Source of the DNA: Cannabis sativa
Lineage: Eukaryota > Streptophyta > Magnoliopsida > Rosales > Cannabaceae
Assembly (NCBI RefSeq): GCF_029168945.1
Contig: NC_083604.1
Location: forward strand, 70,572,211-70,636,210
Direction: 5' to 3'
DNA length: 64,000 nt
In this document: piece by piece, positions 54,844 through 64,000 of the stretch
How the letters are laid out: every line of letters begins with the position of its first letter
How positions within the stretch are numbered: the stretch's first letter is position 1
Program-made: the position numbers and the translations under genes
The notes under the pieces: generated by a model
The model's input: only the letters and a program-made list of their open reading frames with translations
What the model was told of the DNA's origin: nothing
Database searches by the model: none

Positions 54844-54902
54844 ACTTTTTTTTATCACATTTCGTTTGATTAATGCATTTTCTTTAATAATAATAATAAT
54901 AA

Positions 54903-57053
<2,151 letters not shown>

Positions 57054-58870
57054 AAATTTCTTGGACTTGAAGTTGTGCGGTATCTATTAAAATTGGTTCT
57101 ACTTTTTCCAGGTTACAAAGCTTTGTAGTTCCTCATGTTTTAGGGATGAATTGGAGGTCACTTGCATAGTGTAGCCGCAGCACATTGTTTGTTTGAAAGC
57201 TCTAGTACCATCTCTCATGTTTCTTCAATGTAATCACAAAAGTTCTATTTTTATTGCAATTGATCATTTATGCTTGGCAAATGATTATACCTTTTAGGAG
57301 CTAGTTGAAATATACTGAAGAATTTGGCAAGTGAAAGTAGGGGACATGAACGTTAAATATGAACTTGTAGTTTTTTTAGTACATGAAAGAACACTAGAAC
57401 CTGCCGTACAGCCAAGAAGGAAAAGTAGATGGAAAGACATAATTTAAATTGAGCAGTAGTGGAAGAGTATTCATATTGGGTCTCTCTAATACCCAGCTGT
57501 GTTCTATTGTGTTCTTGATCATTTTATTCCATTAAACACCTATATTCAGAATCTACATATGTTTAATTCCCATGTTCTTCCACTTTCAATCTTTTTGTGT
57601 TTGCTTATTCTCCCTATTAATGATTTGGATCTTACTACTAGTACTGGGGTAAAATCAATTGATGTTGCACTCACCCTTTGTCTGAAGTTTGAAATGAAAG
57701 GAACCAGAAAATTCTGGGAATGGGAGGTATTTCACAATTTTGGAGGAAGGAATCACTGGATTTGAGAAATGAAATGCATCAACAAAAGATGGCCCTCTTC
57801 AACATTAACATTGTGTCCCATAATGTGTTTTGATAGAAAGGAGCTTAAAATCATTTTACATATCCATTGTCACGTGTTGCACACTGGGAAGATGTTAGCA
57901 GGTGAAGGGAGTTGCTTAGTTATAAATACCAATTTCTGATATTGTACGACACGATTCAATACGAAAAAGATATGAGATTGGACACGATATTACAAATTAG
58001 CACAATTCAGCATAAAAATGATGGATTTAAGCACGGCAAATTCAAAGGCGAAACACGTTAAGTATATGAACATGAATAGACTAGTCTAAAAGTACGACAT
58101 GTTAAAAAACTAGATAATTTTTATTTTTTTTATCAAGAATTTTTTTTGTGTGTGCTGAAATTGTCCCAAGCGACATGTCGCCTAAACTTGTGTTATAAGT
58201 TTCTTAATGTTTTAGCGATGTTTTATCGATATATGGTTTGAGAATATCACTCCCGGTGACATGTCGCCTAGTGTCATTTTTGTGAAAAACGTTGTAAAAT
58301 ATTGGGACTTTATGGGGAATGCTTCTATAATCACCAACGTTCTTATCTCTATTTAACATATTTCGGCTGGTAACATTCATGAGATGTGTGATATCAAATG
58401 TGAATTATAAACACTATATAAGAACGGTCTAAAGTATTCATTTGTGTAACTAAGTTTTCTATCAAAAATTTTGCTAGAAAACCTTAAGACTTAATAATTT
58501 CAAAAGCTATTTATCAGAGAATTTCCATAGTGCTTAGAGATAGGGGAAATAAGTTTTTCGACAAATGTGTTATACCTTGTTCAAGTCATGGTGATCTCCA
58601 TCGTTAAGAAAAAAATTCCACATTTAAAACATTAAAAATAAATGCAAAATACAATTTCACCTATGTTAAATTCATAACATAAGAGTTTATTAATTTTATG
58701 TTCAACCTATTCAAGATTATAAAAATAATCTTTTAATTATAATCATTTTAATTAAAGAAAATATATTTTTATTCTAATGACAGTGGTATTAAATAATTTG
58801 AGTAAAATTTGAAGTAACAATTGAACTCAATTGACCTCACTTAAGATTTTTGAAGTGAAACTTTTAAAGT
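57054..58870. other. RVB2 3' UTR and intergenic DNA
   Basis: The RVB2 3' UTR probably ends near 57240-57260. Beyond it no gene is seen. GCGACATGTCGCCTA occurs twice (about 58172 and 58257), and GACACGATxxxxxACGA-type words lie near 57945-58000, suggesting diverged transposon ends. The open frame at 57499-57765 has no recognisable domain. Confidence 0.5.
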
Positions 58871-58879
58871 GAATGATCT

Positions 58880-59212
58880 CATTTAGAGTTTGGATAGAGA
58901 AGTGTAAAATGTTGTTTTATTTAATATTTTAATATTATTTTTGTCTTCCCTCTTACTTTTAATAATTTATTGTTTTATTTTTGCCTATCTCTCTCTACTA
59001 TATATATAGATTTTTTTTATTATTATTTTAATTTTTAATTTACTTTAATTAATAAAATAGATATAAAATTAATATTATTTCCTTGATGTAAGAAAAAATA
59101 AAGAAGTTATTGTATGATATAATGTAAAAATGTGATGTAAAATAAATAAAATAGAGTATGAGTGTTGTATTTTAAAAAATTGAGTAGAGAGTGATTTGAG
59201 AGTGCTCTTATT
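58880..59212. mobile_element. AT-rich MITE, TTAGAGCACTT family, inverted copy
   Basis: The right end GAGAGTGCTCTTA is the complement of the 7254 terminus. GTAAAAATGTGATGTAAAATA matches, in inverse orientation, the TTTTACATTACACC block there. The left boundary is uncertain. Confidence 0.45.
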
Positions 59213-59916
59213 CAATAACAATTAATTTATGTACTATGAAGGATTATGAACGACATTAAGGGATCATTATCACCTAATAAAACTAAATAAAAAATTACAA
59301 GAACTCTGGTCGCAGCAAAAGGCCCAAAACTTTTAAAGCTGGTCCATAAAATTTATTACAAACTATACGTACATTATTAATTGCCAATCCCATATATAAG
59401 ATATATTTTCAATAAACTTAATTAAATGTCTATTTAATTTTAATACTTAATAAATAACATATATATAATAAGAAACAGTGAAATCAACAATTATTAATAG
59501 AACTCCTAAATAAGTTAATGTCATGCTTAAGACATCCTTTTTAAACATTTGGTCTGTTAGAATCATTTGCTGGTGTGTCTTTTTTCTTTCTTTCTTTCTT
59601 TCTTTTTTTGTTTTTTGAAATGCTGGTGTGTCCTTCTGATGTGGAATAAAGAAATAAAACACTGACAAAATCTAGAAAGACGGAAAAAATGAATGGGAAT
59701 CTAATTGAATTATAATCAATACTAAACGCAATGAGTTTATTTCATGTTTGAAATCATTGCATACCCTTAAATATCATATTAAATAATATAAGGAACATAA
59801 ATAATAAAAACTTAATAATTTTTATCATTTATTTATTAAGAGCTATAACATCAGAATTAAAATAAAAAATTGTAATATAGTTCCTCTAAATATAAAGATC
59901 TTCAAAAGTTATTCTT
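59213..59916. other. AT-rich intergenic DNA with (TTTC)n
   Basis: A short (TTTC)n tract lies at about 59581-59605. No gene is seen. The open frame at 59447-59668 includes the tract and is not credible. Confidence 0.5.
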
Positions 59917-61185
59917 GTTATGGAAAGTTACATAATATTTGAAAGGGAGTTTCTAGAAGTCTAACCTTACCATCTGAAAGTAATCTTGCGGAATGATAGG
60001 CGTCATCTCGAAGGGCTTTCTGGGTGCATATCATGTCTATGTGGAAGGAGTTTTCAGGAAAGCTAGCCCCCCTTCGGAAAGGAGTTATGGATGGCTAGAT
60101 GTTTCCTCCTAGAAGGGTGTCTCAGATAGTTGACTCCAACTATGCTCTTCCTATTTAGAAAGTCCCTTCAGCGTACACTTTGGCTTGTCTTCCAGGAAGC
60201 GTACATCTTATTTGGAAGCACTTCTTCTTGTGATGACGTGCATATATTATTACGAGAAATTTGTTAAGTCGTAACTAACATAACAACTTAGCATTTGCAA
60301 CCACCATTTTTGGGATCCATATCCCTAATCTATAAATACCACCAACACTTATCATTTTGATAAGAAGGAGATCAGATGAGTTGAGAGAGGCAATCTTGAG
60401 AGAGAAAGATTGAGAGGTAGAGAAATGAAAGTGGTACAGAGAAAAGAAAGAGATTGACTATGAGTTTTATATGAAGAATCTTCTGTAGATGAAGAAGATT
60501 CTTGGGTAAGAGTATGAGAGTAAACACTTTGAGAGAATTCAACAGACAATCGATCTTGACTGTATTGTACCATATTCTTGCTCAATCAATAAAGATGATT
60601 TTTGGTGGTGTTCCAGAACTAAAGTAGAGCCATATAAATTACATCGATCTATAAGATTTGAACTAGTATATATCATGGTGTTGATTTTATTGTCTTATTA
60701 CTTTAATCGTTTATGGTTTATATACTTTGTTCATCCCTAATAACTGTGTATTATTTGTTAATCTTTTCATTGCTAATTGTTTGTTATTTAAGTTTCAGTT
60801 ATTTTGATCCTACACTTTAATTGTAATTTTCCCGCAAATTAGAGCTTGGTAATTGATCAAGAACGCAGCATCAAGATTCTTTCCGCTGCAATTCTTTAAG
60901 AAACAATTACGGTGTCAATGGTGAGATTCGAATTGGAGAAGTTTGATGGAACATAGGACTTTGTGCTATGGAGAGAAAGTTTGAAAGGGATCCTAGTGAA
61001 CTAGAAAGTCTCCAAAGTTCTTGGAGATGAGAAGTTACTGGCTAAGAAGAAACCATATGAGAAAGCAAAAATAGAGGAGATGACTTATTACACAATCATC
61101 ATGTACCTATCCAACAGTGTGAGGAGAAAGCTTGTCGGAGAAAAGACAACAAAAGGAATATGGAATAAGATTGTTAAACAGGCCC
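59917..61185 (+). pseudogene. Tnt1-like Copia 5' part: probable LTR and gag start
   Basis: From about 60914 the frame MVRFELEKFDGT, DFVLWRESLKGIL, KVSKVLGDEKLL and [18 protein letters not shown] is a Tnt1/Tork-type gag N-terminus, interrupted by two stops. Upstream DNA looks like a long LTR: TATA-like TCTATAAATACC (about 60330), GA-rich leader, AATAAAG (about 60588) and a TGTTATGG start near 59917. The LTR limits are uncertain. At about 61185 the gag stops abruptly and sequence of a different Copia type begins. Confidence 0.55.
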
Positions 61186-63052
61186 TCCATTCTTGTAACA
61201 TTCAATAAAGATTTACATGATCTGTGCCATGCTTATTGTCTTGGTAAATCACATAAGTTACTTTTTCCTACTTCTACCACTGTTTATGACACTCCCTTAC
61301 AATTATTGCATAGTGACTTATGGGGTCCTGCCCCTGTCACGTCCTCCAATGGATATCGATATTACATAAGTTTTGTGGATGCCTATTCTAGATATACTTG
61401 GATTTATCTCTTAAGAACCAAAGATGAAGCCTTACCTACATTCACTAAGTTCAAAATCCAAGTAGAATTGCAACTAGAATTGCCTACAAATCTTCTTGAA
61501 AACAGTGGTATCATTCACAAGCTTGCTTGTCCACACACCCATGAACAAAGTGGTGTTGTGGAAAGAAAACATGGACATATTGTTGAGTCTGGCTTGACTC
61601 TCCTTGCTCAAGCTTCATTACCTCTTAAATATTGGGATGAGGCTTATAGGACAGCTACCTACCTAATCAATAGAATGCCCACACCTGTCCTTCAAAACTC
61701 AACACCATTAGAATTACTCTTTTCAGTCAAACTAGATTACAACCGGCTAAAGGTGTTTGGTTGTCTATGTTATCCTAACCTAAGACCTTACAACAGAAAT
61801 AAACTTCAATATCGGTCAACACCTTGTGTATTTCTTGGTTATAGTTTGTCTCATAAGGGTTACAAGTGCTTATCGAAAGAAAAGAGACTTTACATTTCAA
61901 GAGATGTAGTATTTGATGAGTTCAGGTTTCCCAATGCCAACACTGCTACTCTCCCTCAAAACAAAAATATCACATTCCAAACCTTGAGTCCTGGTATTCC
62001 TCCTATATTATCTACTGGCCATCCTTCCATCCCAACACCAAACCTTACTCCTGTCCCATCTTCATCCCCACAAACTAGCATTACCAATCCTGAACATGCT
62101 CCTGATCTGATTACTAATATCATTCATGAACCACCAACTACTTTACCTGCCACCATCACTACAGACCATGCTCTTACTCTTAATAATGACACCACTGTTG
62201 CATTACATGTCATTAATAATAATGCATCTGTTTTACCTGTCCCCACTAACAACACCTCTGTAGCATCTGATGTGGCTCCTACTACTTCAACACATCCAAT
62301 GACCACTCGGTCAAAAGCATGCATAAGGAAACCCAAGGTATTTTGGGTGTTCTGGGAACCAAAAATAGTCAAACAAGCTCTACAGGAACCTCATTGGTTC
62401 AATGCCATGTCCACTGAAAATAAGGCTTTAATAAGAAACAAAACATGGACTCTTGTCATTTTGCCACCCAATAGGACTGCCATTGGATGCAAGTGGGTTT
62501 ACAGGATCAAGTATAATGCAAATGGCAGTGTTGATAGACTCAAAGCAAGGTTAGTTGCAAAAAGTTTTCACCAACAGGTTGGATTTGACTTCTCTGAAAC
62601 ATTTAGTCCAGTTGTCAAACACATAACTATAAGGGTTGTTTTAACCATTGCTGTTACAAAAGGGTGGGCAATTAGGCAACTAGACATCATCAATGCCTTT
62701 CTCAATGGTGATCTTGAAGAGGAAATCTACATGGTTCAACCACCTGGGTTTGTTGATCCAGAGTATCCTGACAGAGTTTGCAAACTAAACAAGGCTATTT
62801 ATGGCCTCAAACAAGCTCCTCGAGCTTGGTTTGCAAAACTCTCCACTGTTCTACTTGAGTATGGCTTCCACTTCTCCAAATCTGATCCTTCCTTGTTCAT
62901 CAAAGCCACCACTACCAACTGCATCTATATTCTTGTCTATGTTGATGATATCCTCATCATGGGAAGTGATGACTGCTTGGTTATATCTATTGTCACTTAT
63001 CTCAGCACCAAATTTGCTCTTAAAGATCTTGGCTTGGCTGACTATTTTCTAG
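61186..63052 (+). pseudogene. Copia-2: Ale-like pol fragment related to Copia-1
   Basis: It starts inside the pre-integrase zinc region ([17 protein letters not shown]), then integrase [20 protein letters not shown], then [14 protein letters not shown] Ser/Thr/Pro linker follows, and reverse transcriptase with [26 protein letters not shown] and the catalytic [10 protein letters not shown]. It ends at [11 protein letters not shown], where a hAT-like element cuts it. Residues are close to Copia-1 throughout. A deletion of about 15 codons between VELQLEL and NSGIIH (about 61478) removes the second catalytic Asp block of the integrase (QSDWGGEF in Copia-1). No gag, protease or RNase H of this type is present in the window. 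Confidence 0.88.
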
Positions 63053-64000
63053 TAGGAATGTCAGTCGGGCCGGGCCGGGCCCGGCACGCCACAAACCCAA
63101 CTCGGCCCGACATCACTTTGGCCCGGCCCGACTCCTTCTTTGGGCCTAGCGGGTCAAGCCCGGCCCGAGATAATCGGGCCGGGTTAGGCCCGACCCTTTT
63201 TTTTTTAAGAATACTTATTATTTTGTTTTGTTTCATTTGGTAAAGTGAATGGTATTTAATTTGGTTGATGGTTGAGACAATTCATTATAGACACCTTTTT
63301 TATTTATTATGTTACTTTAGAGAGAGAGAGAAAATTTGATGAGAAAATAGATAATGCATCAAAACTCACCATTGATTATTATTATTATTTGCCCTCTTTT
63401 CTTTTTATTTTCTTTCTAAAAATTATTATTATTATTATTAGGAGGTGGTTAGTTATAACTATTATACTATTACAATATGACATGCCTTATTAAAAGGGAT
63501 TTCTTTTTTTCTTTGGTTTTGTCTTGTTTTGAGTCATGGGTAATGTGAGAACTATTATGTTGTTTGATTATGTTTTAAAATCAATATTGTAATAATTATA
63601 TAAGTCAATTTATTTTTAATGAAGAGAATTATAAGGGTGTGATGGTAATTTTTTTTTTTCAATTTTACTTTAATAATAGATAAGGTTGGAAACTAAGGTT
63701 TTCAATGAATAATTAAATTTTTGTTATAATGAATAAATGAGTGATTCAATTATGCATAATAGAGGAAAGTTTGAGATTGTACTTTTGTTACTAACAATAT
63801 TTAATACATCAATAATAACTACCAACCATAAACTCAAATATAATAACTAGCAACCATAAGTACTAAACACTACAATTTGTTCTCATCCATGTCCTCACTC
63901 ATATACTAAAAAGAACAATGTACTTTCTAATCATCAAAATCAACTACGTAAGGCTCCTGCAAAAAAATAAAAACAGAAAAAAGTATTAATAATAAAAATA
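63053..64000. mobile_element. hAT-like element, left end; continues past the window
   Basis: It begins TAGGAATGTCAGTCGGGCC immediately after the broken Copia-2 frame. The first 160 bp is extremely GC-rich with alternating CGGGCCGGG and GGCCCGGC motifs, the subterminal style of the hAT elements at 3376 and 8750. Then AT-rich sequence with (ATT)n repeats runs to the window end. The right end and target duplication are not visible, so the true length and the identity of the last several hundred bases are unproven. Confidence 0.6.

Overview
The window is nuclear DNA of a flowering plant, most likely a eudicot. Its few genes have GT-AG introns, the intergenic DNA is very AT-rich, and most of it is transposable elements (TEs) of plant-specific types: Ale-like and Tnt1-like Copia, Ty3/gypsy with an antisense extra ORF, plant LINEs with zf-RVT and RNase H, CACTA, hAT, and MULEs with Ulp1 genes. 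The species cannot be read from the sequence. Three host genes look complete by my hand splicing, and all three are on the + strand. They are a 14-exon serine carboxypeptidase-like (SCPL) gene (25371-38095, 475 aa), a small conserved-looking nuclear-type protein of unknown function (41706-42517, 173 aa), and a RuvB-like 2/Reptin AAA+ ATPase gene (55047-57053, 464 aa).

Layout: 1-1850 AT-rich DNA and a LINE 3' end. 2090-6780 a decayed Ty3/gypsy relic (gag start fused to pol end, then a decayed antisense coding region) with a hAT element inside. 7250-9462 MITE, repeat relic, a 173-bp GA array and a second hAT element. 10220-15106 a young Copia element with apparently identical LTRs. 16454-17850 an array of hairpin repeats split by a small CACTA element. 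17992-23327 a 5.3-kb CACTA element carrying a Transposase_24/Ulp1-type gene but no recognisable DDE transposase. 23968-24922 a MULE-type MITE with a nested hAT element. 25371-38095 the SCPL gene, whose last intron (7.5 kb) holds a LINE and a deleted CACTA relative of the 5.3-kb one. 39413-41300 a MITE and local duplications. 41706-42517 the unknown gene. 43050-44175 a LINE relic. 44514-54843 a nest of TEs whose core is an 8.75-kb MULE (45958-54710). 55047-57053 RVB2. 59917-63052 a chimeric Copia relic, cut by a hAT-like element that runs off the window.

The most unusual object is the MULE at 45958-54710. It has long terminal inverted repeats, a perfect 8-bp target duplication, a decayed mudrA-like transposase gene on the - strand and a decayed DUF1985/Ulp1 protease gene on the + strand, as in the Kaonashi-type MULEs known from Arabidopsis. 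Near both ends it also carries large arrays of a short palindrome, TGTCGACA, repeated at an 11-bp period, about one helical turn. Inside the right-hand array block lies a small ORF with no internal stop (53473-53787, 104 aa, two CxxC pairs) with its own TATA box. Phased subterminal arrays are a CACTA-like trait. An intact small gene between decayed larger ones is the best candidate here for something not described.

All splice models, protein matches and element boundaries were worked out by eye. Coordinates of element ends are exact only where a target duplication is stated.
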